The position numbers and the translations under genes were made by a program. Below, one piece after another: positions 1-7,406 of a stretch of DNA of 64,000 nucleotides. The stretch lies in NCBI GenBank assembly GCA_017525915.1, contig JAFXSC010000021.1, positions 1 to 64,000 on the forward strand, written 5' to 3'. The number at the start of each line of letters is the position of its first letter. The stretch's first letter is position 1. Source of the DNA: Ruminococcus sp. Lineage in GTDB: Bacteria; Bacillota; Clostridia; Oscillospirales; Ruminococcaceae. The notes beneath the pieces were generated by a model. It did no database searches. It had not been told where the DNA came from and saw nothing but the letters and a program-made list of their open reading frames with translations.

Positions 1-46
1 CTCCGTGGTCGGCTACACGCTGCCTGGATTTTACTTGTTTGTTCAT
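1..46 (-). CDS. Start of a probable DNA (adenine) methyltransferase, cut by the window edge
   Basis: Only the first 15 codons are present, reading leftward from an ATG at 44-46 with an AAAGGAA ribosome site just upstream. They give MNKQVKSRQRVADHG. The K/R-x-R-V-x-D-H-G pattern is the usual opening of large Firmicute methylase/restriction proteins carried on integrative elements (the sequence normally continues E-V-F-T). It is divergent from the XRE regulator gene at 174, so the two probably share a control region. The assignment rests on a very short stretch and could be wrong; the reading frame and ribosome site are directly visible. Confidence 0.5.
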   Translation of the reverse strand, partial: MNKQVKSRQRVADHG

Positions 47-173
47 AATGGTTCCTTTATAGAATTTCTATCTATTTATTTGAATAAAATTCATCTATTA
101 TTCTACAATTATATCATAATATAGAATTAAATTCAAGTTTCGCACTGTAAAATTTTAATGTGAGGAAAATTCT
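47..173. promoter_or_regulatory. Divergent control region with three AT-rich palindromes
   Basis: Between the divergent methylase-like and XRE genes lie three short inverted repeats of related sequence: TAGAATTTCTA (60-70), TGAATAAAATTCA (81-93) and GAATTAAATTC (124-134). All share a GAAT/ATTC half-site. They are good candidates for operators of the adjacent XRE repressor. A GAGGAAAA ribosome site precedes the ATG at 174. Function is inferred from position and symmetry. Confidence 0.4.
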
Positions 174-539
174 ATGCATGAACCGTATGATTTTGGAATA
201 ATACTGAGAGATCTTAGAAAAAGTAAGGGTTATACGCAAAAGCGCCTTGCAGATATGCTTGGTCTGTCCGTTACAGCAGTTAGTAAATATGAGATAAATC
301 AGTCGTCCCCGCCTCTCGAAACACTTCGTGCCATTTCAAATATCTTCAATGTTTCTATTGATGAACTGTTGGGGACTGAGCAGCGAGGCAAACTCTCTAC
401 TACAGGGCTGAGTGAAGAGCAGACTGATATAGTCAAAAAGCTCATTGCTTCGTTCCGAAATAATTCGTCCAAAAATAAAAAACTCTCCCCCGAAAGCTGT
501 CAGCTTTTGGGAGAGATCGTTGAGGAGTTGTCTAAGTAA
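174..539 (+). CDS. XRE-family helix-turn-helix transcriptional regulator
   Basis: This 121-residue protein has a classic Cro/CI-type HTH in residues about 9-65 (L-R-K-S-K-G-Y-T-Q-K-R-L-A-D... S-x-x-A-V-S-K-Y-E), followed by the 'ISNIFNVSIDELLG' ending typical of the HTH_3 family. The C-terminal 50 residues are charged and probably dimerise. It should bind palindromic DNA; three candidate sites lie just upstream. It sits between a divergent methylase-like gene and an Abi-type gene, so it probably controls this cargo. The last 60 bases of the gene fold into a hairpin (483-489 with 509-515, and 493-498 with 502-507) that has no T-run and so is not an obvious terminator. Confidence 0.85.
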   Translation: MHEPYDFGIILRDLRKSKGYTQKRLADMLGLSVTAVSKYEINQSSPPLETLRAISNIFNVSIDELLGTEQRGKLSTTGLSEEQTDIVKKLIASFRNNSSKNKKLSPESCQLLGEIVEELSK

Positions 540-582
540 ATAATTGTTAAAATAAAATTAATATTTTTCCATATTCTTTCTA

Positions 583-611
583 TTGACTTTTTTACTCGGA
601 TAGCATATAAT
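583..611 (+). promoter_or_regulatory. Sigma-A promoter for hairpin RNA and Abi gene
   Basis: TTGACT at 583-588 and TATAAT at 606-611 are separated by exactly 17 bases. The predicted start is near 618, immediately before the hairpin at 624-661, so the transcript would begin with that structure. Confidence 0.75.
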
Positions 612-617
612 ATAAGT

Positions 618-663
618 AACAGAACCCGACACGCCTCTAAACTATGCGTACCACGTCGGGTCA
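618..663 (+). ncRNA. Compact hairpin RNA upstream of the Abi gene
   Basis: The sequence folds into an outer stem ACCCGAC/GTCGGGT (624-630 with 655-661), a 3'-side bulge of five bases (650-654) and an inner stem ACGC/GCGT (631-634 with 646-649) closing an 11-base loop. It starts a few bases after a strong promoter and ends 24 bases before the Abi ATG. No T-run follows, so it can be a 5' leader or a processed small RNA. A structured RNA class linked to abiF-type genes (abiF RNA) is known from comparative genomics; membership of this hairpin in that class is my inference. Confidence 0.55.
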
Positions 664-684
664 TTTAATTATTGGGAGAAAAAT

Positions 685-1551
685 ATGGAACTTAAACAAC
701 AGCAGCCTGCTATGAACGTTGATGAGCAGATTGAAAATCTTAAGCGACTGGGTTTAGTTATAAATGATGAAGAATATGCCAAGCGGATTTTAGGAGATAT
801 TTCATATTTCCGACTTATAAAAGCCTATGGGCTTGGCTTAAAAAAGAAAAATGATCGCTTTGACGGAACTACTACTTTTGAGCAGATAGTAGAACTTTAC
901 CTGTTTAACGCAAATTTCAGACAGCTATTATTTTCAAGGATAGAGCAGATTGAAGTTAATCTAAGGTGTAGACTTGCAAATTATTTTTCTTGTAAATATG
1001 GTGTTCTTGGGTATGATACTCCTTCGAATTTTGTAAATCCCGATTATCATAATGAATTTTTATTGGATATTCAAAATGAAATAGAACGAAATAGTCGTGC
1101 TCCTTTTGTTAAGAACTTTCATAATAATTATGTTGACGGAAGAATTCCTTTCTACGCACTTGTAGAGCTGTTTAGTTTTGGTACGCTATCTAAATTTTAT
1201 AAAAATATGAAACCAGCTGATAAAAAGGAGATTGCTAAGTCTTATGGGGTAGGATATACATACCTTGAAAGCTGGATGGAGCATATTGCTTTTGTGCGCA
1301 ATATTTGCGCTCACTATGGCAGACTCTATAACGTAAATCTTGTCAAAACTCCTATGTTGTACAAGCAGTACAATCAAGCAGGGATAAGTAATATACGTGT
1401 ATTTGCAACGATTATTTGTATGAAGCACTTGTTGCCTACTGACAGTCATTGGAGTGAATTTGTTGATACAATTGCTCAATATCTTGAGAAGTATCCTCAT
1501 GTTGATATTCGTCTTATGGGATTTCCGAATAATTGGAAAGAATATATGTAG
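685..1551 (+). CDS. Abi_2/AbiF-type abortive infection protein (HEPN fold)
   Basis: The 288-residue protein matches the Abi_2 (AbiD/AbiF) family: the N-terminal 'Q...L...G...I.D...A...L..ISYFRL..Y' signature, a central 'LYLFNANFRQLLFSRIEQIEVNLRCRLA' type helix region, and a C-terminal R205-N-I-C-A-H210 motif. That R-x4-H pattern is the HEPN ribonuclease active-site signature. Family knowledge says such proteins act as growth-arresting toxins in phage defence. GGGAGAA precedes the ATG. It has its own promoter and a hairpin in the leader that may serve as RNA antidote or regulator. The low GC and neighbours fit mobile cargo. The family call is secure; RNase activity is inferred from the motif. 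Confidence 0.85.
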   Translation: MELKQQQPAMNVDEQIENLKRLGLVINDEEYAKRILGDISYFRLIKAYGLGLKKKNDRFDGTTTFEQIVELYLFNANFRQLLFSRIEQIEVNLRCRLANYFSCKYGVLGYDTPSNFVNPDYHNEFLLDIQNEIERNSRAPFVKNFHNNYVDGRIPFYALVELFSFGTLSKFYKNMKPADKKEIAKSYGVGYTYLESWMEHIAFVRNICAHYGRLYNVNLVKTPMLYKQYNQAGISNIRVFATIICMKHLLPTDSHWSEFVDTIAQYLEKYPHVDIRLMGFPNNWKEYM

Positions 1552-1682
1552 AATAGATTCATATTGTTGGATAATTATAAACTTATAAAGCCTTGCATAC
1601 TCCTTATTTTATTTCACAGTGTCAAAAATAGTTGTTTCTATGCTTTTTGATACTTTTGTTTGAATCTACGAAAGGAGAACAA

Positions 1683-2687
1683 ATGTCAATATATTTTCAT
1701 GATTATGATAAGCTATATCCGGAGCTTGTAATTGAAATTCTTGAATATTTTGAAATTTCGAACGCTACTGACGGAAAGCCTAATGATAAGTCAATAAGAA
1801 AGTTTTGCGCAAAAAACAATTTCAAATATCAACCAGTTCCAATCAATAGAATATGCAAACGTCTTTGTGAATGTAATCATATGGACATTGTTCGTAGTGG
1901 AGGATTTTTAGATCTTGATAGTAATTATGTTGTAATATTTAAAGATAAAGCTCTTTTTGAATCACAACGAAACCAGCTTTCTTTCTATTTCAATTCTGTA
2001 GTTTATGGCTTTGAGTATATTTATAGAATATATAAAGATCTTGTTGTGCCATTAGTATGGGAAAGAGAAAATGGTGAGTATTCTGCTGGAACTGGATTTA
2101 AGTTTAAAGATGGCATAGTTACAGCTAAGCACTGTGTAACTGATGTAACTAATTTGCAAATAAAGGGCTATAAGGCCGAGGACTTAGAAGGAAAACCAAT
2201 TTATATTTCTGAAAACGAAGGAGTGGATTTAGCTTTTATTGAAACAGGTAAAATATCTACCCCTATATTGCTTGCTGAGGAAGGGGAAATAATGCAGGAA
2301 GTTATTGTTATGGGATACCCTAAAATACCTGCATTTACTCAATTTTTAACAGCTGAAAAGGCTACAATTTCAAGTAAAGCATCATCAAGGATTACGCCAA
2401 CCAAAGGAGCAATTGCTGCATATGGATATGAGTATTTATCTAAAATTGATGCCATGCTTATTACTGCAAGAATAAGAGGTGGAAATAGCGGCGGTCCAAT
2501 CATTAATCAAAACGGCTGCCTTGTTGGAGTAGCTTGTCATATACCTGATGCCAATCCTGAAAATGGAGATTATGATGATATGGGATATGGTGTGGCGATA
2601 CCTGTTAGTTATTTATTGGATTTAATTGATAAAAAAAGCAAGCAATTGCCCACACACCATAACTTCTTTAAAGATTTTATTGAATAG
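1683..2687 (+). CDS. Intracellular trypsin-like serine protease with unknown N-terminal domain
   Basis: A 334-residue protein with a chymotrypsin/trypsin-fold peptidase in residues about 125-325. The full triad is visible: H150 in 'TAKHC', D182 in 'GVDLAF', and S269 in 'GGNSGGP'. No signal peptide or membrane segment is present, so it should act in the cytoplasm. Residues 1 to about 110 are unrecognised, with a K/R-rich helical pattern that could be a winged helix. The start at 1683 is chosen because AAAGGAGAAC lies 5-13 bases upstream; an upstream TTG at 1632 lacks a ribosome site. It follows the Abi gene on the same strand by 131 bases. Cytoplasmic trypsin-like proteases occur as effectors in some bacterial immunity systems; that role here is a hypothesis. 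Confidence 0.75.
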   Translation: MSIYFHDYDKLYPELVIEILEYFEISNATDGKPNDKSIRKFCAKNNFKYQPVPINRICKRLCECNHMDIVRSGGFLDLDSNYVVIFKDKALFESQRNQLSFYFNSVVYGFEYIYRIYKDLVVPLVWERENGEYSAGTGFKFKDGIVTAKHCVTDVTNLQIKGYKAEDLEGKPIYISENEGVDLAFIETGKISTPILLAEEGEIMQEVIVMGYPKIPAFTQFLTAEKATISSKASSRITPTKGAIAAYGYEYLSKIDAMLITARIRGGNSGGPIINQNGCLVGVACHIPDANPENGDYDDMGYGVAIPVSYLLDLIDKKSKQLPTHHNFFKDFIE

Positions 2688-2738
2688 GATTGCATAGTTA
2701 TTCTTTGATCAGTGTTATCTATCATGTAAGAGCATATT

Positions 2739-3890
2739 TTATATCCTAATAAGCTCCTGATACTCCTCCATCTCCAGCTCGCCATCAGCAGCTTTTGTAC
2801 GAAGCTCAATAGCGTAGTCACCCCACTCAGCGAACTGGGACTTGCTCATTTTCTTTTTCATATAGCGAGCGTAGTGCTGCTTGTATGCGCGGTTGTATAT
2901 CTCCCACACAGGATCACTCTTTATCTTCTCCTTGAAGTTATGACTCATTGCATTGTCACGACAAGTCTTCGGAGGATTGCTGCTGACCAGTCGCTTGCAG
3001 TAGTGTGAGAATGTAGTGTGCTTCATGATGAACCACCGACCGCAGTTGCGGCACTTGACAGGCATGAACTTCTCTTCAATGCATTTGAACAATTCAAAAT
3101 ACAGAAAGGCTCCCAGCGATGTGAAACGATAAGTCTCACAGAGTATGGGACCTTTTTTCGTCTCGATAACTGTGTGTCCCATGCACATACTTCCGCTTGA
3201 AATAATGCCCCTATATTTTTGAAATGTGTCAATCACTTTCTGAGTTGTCGGATAACTGTTGTGGTCACAAAGCTCGTCTACAAACGGCATAAAGATTTTC
3301 TTGACGCGGATAATGTCCTCGATAAAAGTTGAGAACTCGTTCGTCATCTGTTCGATACAAGTTGTGAAATCGGCAGCATCTTTTCTGTTCTCGTAGTTGC
3401 TGAAAACCTTCTTGCTGTCAAATTCGTAATCAGATAACGCTCGCAGTTCATTCAACTCTTCCGTGATATACATTTCCTCATAGGACACAGGAGTACTCTC
3501 TGCGTTGACAAAGTGTTCGTTGTAGTCATCGACTTCAAACTCCGAGTCCTCATAAAATGGCTCATCAAAAATGTCGTTGTAGTACGCAAACAGATTTCTA
3601 AGCAGACCATGTTTGAAATGTTTTGTGTCGTAGGGCGGAAGTGACTTCGCAATGTCCATGATGCTATCGTATGCGAATTCAATTTCCTGTGCGCACTTGC
3701 CTATGTCAGCAGGACAGAACAAGGAACTGATGTTCAGCTCAGACTTTGCACGTTCACATACGTCAAACAGTTCACCTAAGTCATAAAAATTCATTGAAGA
3801 ATAGCGCTGAAGTATCTCTCCGAGCGGATAAACTCTGCCGTCGGAAAGATATATTTTTCTGTCATGGTAGTGTGCTTCTATCTCAAACAT
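2739..3890 (-). CDS. DUF6076-like protein with C-terminal zinc-binding motif
   Basis: This 383-residue protein is not assignable to a biochemical function. It resembles DUF6076 proteins common on Firmicute integrative elements. Residues about 280-305 contain C280-x2-C283-G-R-W-F, then H-Y-C and a later C-R-D-N, a probable zinc-ribbon-like site. A Lys/Arg-rich helical stretch ('YNRAYKQHYARYMKKKM') follows and may contact nucleic acid. The N-terminal 250 residues are acidic and probably helical. AAAGGAA lies before the ATG at 3888-3890. It runs opposite to its neighbours, leaving a 260-base gap that holds a divergent promoter. Confidence 0.6.
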   Translation of the reverse strand: MFEIEAHYHDRKIYLSDGRVYPLGEILQRYSSMNFYDLGELFDVCERAKSELNISSLFCPADIGKCAQEIEFAYDSIMDIAKSLPPYDTKHFKHGLLRNLFAYYNDIFDEPFYEDSEFEVDDYNEHFVNAESTPVSYEEMYITEELNELRALSDYEFDSKKVFSNYENRKDAADFTTCIEQMTNEFSTFIEDIIRVKKIFMPFVDELCDHNSYPTTQKVIDTFQKYRGIISSGSMCMGHTVIETKKGPILCETYRFTSLGAFLYFELFKCIEEKFMPVKCRNCGRWFIMKHTTFSHYCKRLVSSNPPKTCRDNAMSHNFKEKIKSDPVWEIYNRAYKQHYARYMKKKMSKSQFAEWGDYAIELRTKAADGELEMEEYQELIRI

Positions 3891-4033
3891 AATAATTCCT
3901 TTCAGAAATAGCGTTCTATTTCGTCAGAGTGTATAACACTGCGGATTGCTTTGAAAATAGCTGTATAAATAGCTTGAAATCAAAAGTTTACAATTTGTTC
4001 ACAAAAATAGATTATAGATTGAACTCGGTAGAG

Positions 4034-4079
4034 ATAGTATACTATATCTATTGACTTTTGTCAAGAGAGCGTGTATACT
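4034..4079 (+). promoter_or_regulatory. Promoter with overlapping palindromes for the winged-helix gene
   Basis: TTGACT (4051-4056) and TATACT (4074-4079) are spaced by 17 bases. The palindrome ATAGTATACTAT (4034-4045) lies immediately upstream and TTGACTTTTGTCAA (4051-4064) overlaps the -35 box, so repression by a dimeric regulator is likely. The regulator is unknown. Confidence 0.6.
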
Positions 4080-4151
4080 GAATGCAGTTAAGACGTCCGG
4101 ACAGCTCTTGACATCACAAGTAAAAACTCGAAACGCTAAAGGAAGATGTAG

Positions 4152-4517
4152 ATGAAAGATTTGAACGTTATCAACTGCACAGCGTACTCTAACGGCGTCA
4201 ATTCACCGCTTGAGTATCTCAACATCACTACGCCTGCCGAGTTCAAGGTGGTGATGGATCTACTCTGTTACTACGACATTGAAAAGAAAAACTCGACCAT
4301 TAGCCGTACAGGTATTGCAAGAGACACTGCAATGTCGGTGAGCAATGTTGAGCGAGCACTGAAAACTCTTGCGCAGAAGGATATCATTCGCATACACAAC
4401 AACTATGCTGACAACGGTCGCCAGATTGAAAACTCTTATGAGGTAGCGTTCCTCAACTATGATATGGATGAGGACAAACTTCATGATGCAGAGTTGGCAT
4501 TGAAATTTAAAAGCTGA
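4152..4517 (+). CDS. Winged-helix DNA-binding protein
   Basis: A 121-residue protein whose residues about 25-95 have a winged-helix pattern: 'FKVVMDLLCYYD', a recognition-helix stretch 'MSVSNVERALKTLAQKDIIRI', then a wing with 'GRQIENSYEVAFLNYD'. The 'Y-x-V-N/A-F-L' strand ending resembles replication-initiator or MarR-like winged helices. AAAGGAAG precedes the ATG. It has its own palindrome-overlapped promoter. On mobile elements such proteins often control replication or transfer modules; none is visible next to it, so its target is unknown. Confidence 0.6.
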   Translation: MKDLNVINCTAYSNGVNSPLEYLNITTPAEFKVVMDLLCYYDIEKKNSTISRTGIARDTAMSVSNVERALKTLAQKDIIRIHNNYADNGRQIENSYEVAFLNYDMDEDKLHDAELALKFKS

Positions 4518-4555
4518 TTGTCATAGGGGCTGTGTCATGATGTCATACGCTTATA

Positions 4556-4587
4556 TATTAAGTATACAAGAGAATATATACTTAATA
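4556..4587. repeat. Perfect 11-base inverted repeat
   Basis: TATTAAGTATA (4556-4566) and TATACTTAATA (4577-4587) are separated by 10 bases, in an AT-rich stretch just after the winged-helix gene. It may be a binding site, a transfer/replication site of the element, or a terminator; no T-run follows on either strand. Confidence 0.5.
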
Positions 4588-4747
4588 CAGAGAAGGAAGA
4601 TATTATATTACTTGATAGTTATATAAACTATGCGCCTTCTTTTCTTTGCAATAATAACTATGATAGGAAACGTGTAAGGATCGATTATCCTAAACACGCG
4701 CAGAAAGCCTCGAGTTTGCCGCCTTCAAAACCAAAATAGTATAGTTA

Positions 4748-4983
4748 CCCCACCGCTCCCGTTGAATGCGGTTGTCGCGCAACGTGGAGCGAGTGTGGGG
4801 ATTATACAGGTATCGGAGAAACGAAAGAGTTGGGGGTATGGAAGTCGGTCAGCAAGACCGGCAAGCATAGCAAATGGCGTTCCGTTTGCCGCTGAAACGG
4901 GAGAACCCGTGCCCCTTTTTGGTTTGCAGGAAAAAGGCTGGCGTCAAACCGCCCGCCATTCCACATCGGACGGGCAGTGCCCG
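4748..4983 (+). other. Block of consecutive hairpins (structured RNA or transfer origin)
   Basis: This stretch has no convincing gene but is packed with stems. A long arm pairs 4748-4753 with 4795-4800, 4755-4759 with 4786-4790 and 4760-4764 with 480-84 of the same kilobase (4780-4784). Then follow CGGTC/GACCG (4846-4850, 4856-4860), an 8-bp stem 4870-4877 with 4882-4889, ACGGG-AGAA-CCCGT (4897-4910), GGTTTG/CAAACC (4921-4926, 4945-4950) and CGGGC-AGT-GCCCG (4971-4983). The region is richer in GC than the flanking cargo. A 112-codon frame (4762-5100) crosses it but has no ribosome site. An oriT or structured RNA of the element is the likeliest explanation. Confidence 0.5.
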
Positions 4984-5167
4984 CCGGAATATCGGAACTT
5001 ACAGTATTTGCAAATTGGCGTCAAAATAAGAAAACGAGAAAAATCTTGGAGTCAGAAAAAGAAAAAACTACAATTATCGCCTATAATTAGGGAGGTGTGA
5101 CCGGAGTCAGAGAATCTTTTAAAATTGAATATTAAGTTTGAAAAAGTGTGACGTGAAAGGAGTTCAT

Positions 5168-5329
5168 ATGAAATCTGAAACGAATGAAAAAGCTCTTTGC
5201 GTTGACAAGAAGATTACCATTAACGGACAAACCTTTGACGTGACGCTTGTTTTCAAACCTCCTGAAAAGCCGAGCGAAACCGTTGAGGATAAGATCAAGC
5301 ACTTGATAAATGGTGAAAGAATAAGCTGA
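5168..5329 (+). CDS. TnpW-like transposon-encoded small protein
   Basis: A 53-residue protein of the kind annotated TnpW, found directly before the large serine recombinase in Tn4451-like elements. The core reads 'KKITINGQTFDVTLVFKPPEKP' in spirit: a short beta hairpin followed by a helix ('VEDKIKHLI') . The start at 5168 has GAAAGGAG seven bases upstream, better than the upstream frame extension. Its function is unknown even in the family. Its position 95 bases before the recombinase reading frame supports the element assignment. Confidence 0.7.
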   Translation: MKSETNEKALCVDKKITINGQTFDVTLVFKPPEKPSETVEDKIKHLINGERIS

Positions 5330-5424
5330 AAAAAGTCTGGACTTTCGAGCCGAGTAGTGATATACTGTTGGTGTATCCTATTCGGTTTGATTCCAGAAGC
5401 AGCTGCTTCGGAACAGGAGGATAT

Positions 5425-7077
5425 ATGAAAACAGAATCAAACACGAATCAGATAACAGCGCTGTACTGCCGCCTCAGTTAGGAAGATATGCGTGCAGGCG
5501 AGTCGCTGTCAATTGAAAATCAAAGATTGATGTTGAAGGAATATGCAGACAAGAACGGCTTCCGCAATTGTCAGTATTACATCGATGACGGATACAGCGG
5601 CACCGATAATACTCGTCCAGAGTACGTTCATATGCTCAGAGATGTTGAAAACGGACTTGTCGGAGCAGTCATTGTGAAAGACCAGTCGAGACTTGGACGT
5701 GACCACTTAGATACCGATAGGCTTATGGAACTGGTGTTCCCTGCATACGATGTGCGCTTCATTGCTATCACCGACAACGTGGACAGTGCCAATGGTATCA
5801 ACGAGATGTCAGGTATCAAAAATCTGTTCAACGATATGTACGCCCGGGACTGTTCAAAAAAGATAAGGGCTGTACTCAGAGCAAAAGGCGAACGCGGAGA
5901 ACGTCTTGCAGCATGGATAGCATACGGTTATATGAGAGATCCAAGCAATCCAAAGCAGATTATACCAGATCCTGAGACAGCACCTGTCGTCAAGCGAATC
6001 TTTGAAATGTACGCAAGTGGAATAGGCATCAAACGCATCTGCGGAATTCTTGAACAGGAACAAGTGCTGTCACCCAGCGCTTACAATTACCGAAAGAACG
6101 GCAGCCGTTCAAGAGACTTAAAGCTTGACAAGCCTTACGCATGGGCGAAAAATACTATACGCAAAATGCTATCGAATCAAATTTACTGCGGAGATACGGT
6201 CAACTTCAAGACCTATTCAAAGTCCAACAAGCTGAAAAAGCGTATCAAGAACGCTCCAGAGAATATGAGGATATTCCCGAATACCCATGAAGCGATCATC
6301 GACAGAGCGACATTTGATCTTGTACAGAAGAACTTTGAAGGACGAAAGCGTGCAGACAAGCGCGGCGAGTTGGACAAGTATGCAGGTTACCTTTACTGTG
6401 CAGAATGCGGTTCGAGGCTGTACCGTAATCGAGACAATGCTCATGGATACGATAGCTACCGCTGCGGACACTATGAAAGCCGCAAAAGCGACTGCACTTC
6501 ACATTACATTCGTGAAAGTGTGCTCGACGAGATAGTGTTAAGAGCACTGAAAAAGGTAACAAAATACGCAAGGGAGCGCTCGGACGAGTTTTACAAAGAC
6601 GCCATGAGAAACGGCGAAGCAGAAGCTGCAAAGAATTTGAAAGAGTCAGAAAGCCTTAGAATTGAATACGAGTCCAAGATAAAGCAGATTGACAACGCAA
6701 TACAGCTTCTCTATATGGACAGGTCTAACGGCAAAATTACAGACGAGCGTTATGAACTTCTATCTGCAAGTTTTGAAAATGAGCAGACTGAGCTGAAAGC
6801 AAAGCTCAGCACCCTCAACTCGCAGCTTGATGAAGTGAAAGTGCGTGAGAAATGTATCCGTTACTTTATCACCAAGGCTAAGAGGTATGTAACAATTTCA
6901 AAGGTTACGCCTGAGCTCCTGAGAGCTTTTATAGAGCGAATCGAAGTCCACGAAAAGGCTGTAAAACGTTCAAGGACCTGCGGTAATCACATAGTCATCT
7001 ACTTCACATTTCACCCGGACAAAGCCTTCAGGCTTGACGGAGAGATGGACGAGCTTGGCATGACTAAGTTTGCATAA
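5425..7077 (+). pseudogene. tnpX: TnpX-type large serine recombinase, broken by a nonsense codon
   Basis: The ancestral gene starts at ATG 5425 after CAGGAGG and begins M-K-T-E-S-N-T-N-Q-I-T-A-L-Y-C-R-L-S, the catalytic-serine motif (Y-x-R-x-S). The next codon, 5479-5481, is TAG; the frame then continues E-D-M-R-A-G-E-S-L-S-I-E-N-Q without a shift for 532 codons. Relatives usually have Q, K or R at this place, so one base change (for example CAG to TAG) explains it. The rest is intact: resolvase domain, recombinase domain, zinc ribbon C-x2-C ... C, a coiled coil and a DUF4368-like end. Restart at ATG 5488 would lack the nucleophile. A GAAGCAGCTGCTTC palindrome (5396-5409) precedes the ribosome site. 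Mobility is probably lost. Confidence 0.85.
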
Positions 7078-7082
7078 TAAAA

Positions 7083-7109
7083 ATCTCCGAGGATGACCTC
7101 CTCGGAGAT
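7083..7109. terminator. Hairpin terminator after the recombinase
   Basis: ATCTCCGAGGA (7083-7093) pairs with TCCTCGGAGAT (7099-7109) around a five-base loop. The A-run on the left would give a U-run for leftward transcripts; rightward the following AATACATAATT is weaker. Confidence 0.6.
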
Positions 7110-7143
7110 AATACATAATTAACTGCGTTAAGAACACCATACA

Positions 7144-7346
7144 GAGGAAAGGTTCTTCCCCCGTACCCCTTTTCCAAAGACTTTTATTTTTGTTTTCCCC
7201 GCAATGGTATAATAGCCGGAAGTCATGAGAACTTCCGGCTTTGTTTTTCTATCCAAAAGCGTATACCGTTGCGGGGAAAACCAGATGAAAGTTTTCGGGA
7301 AGGAGTTTGAGGAAAGCCCCTTTTTCAAAAGGGGTTTCCTCAATAG
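7144..7346 (+). repeat. Interspersed hairpin repeat A, copy 1
   Basis: A near-perfect 19-base inverted repeat (7193-7211 with 7262-7280) encloses a terminator-like stem GCCGGAAGT/ACTTCCGGC (7215-7223, 7231-7239) followed by a T-run. A second strong hairpin, GAGGAAA..CCCCTTTT/AAAAGGGG..TTTCCTC, spans 7309-7341 and ends in CAATAG. The right half recurs at 27611-27723. This fills the gap between the mobile element and rqcP. Confidence 0.6.
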
Positions 7347-7406
7347 TCAGCGCATTATTTGCATCTTGGTACGGTATACAAAGTGCCGTAATAATTGAGA
7401 TCGGGG

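Noticed and set aside
483-515. Hairpin at the 3' end of the XRE gene as a terminator
   Set aside because: The stem is good but no T-run follows, and a separate promoter lies downstream. It is left as a note in the gene entry.
4762-5100. A 112-codon open frame on plus before tnpW
   Set aside because: It has no ribosome site, runs through a series of strong hairpins and has an odd composition. The region is better explained as structured non-coding DNA.
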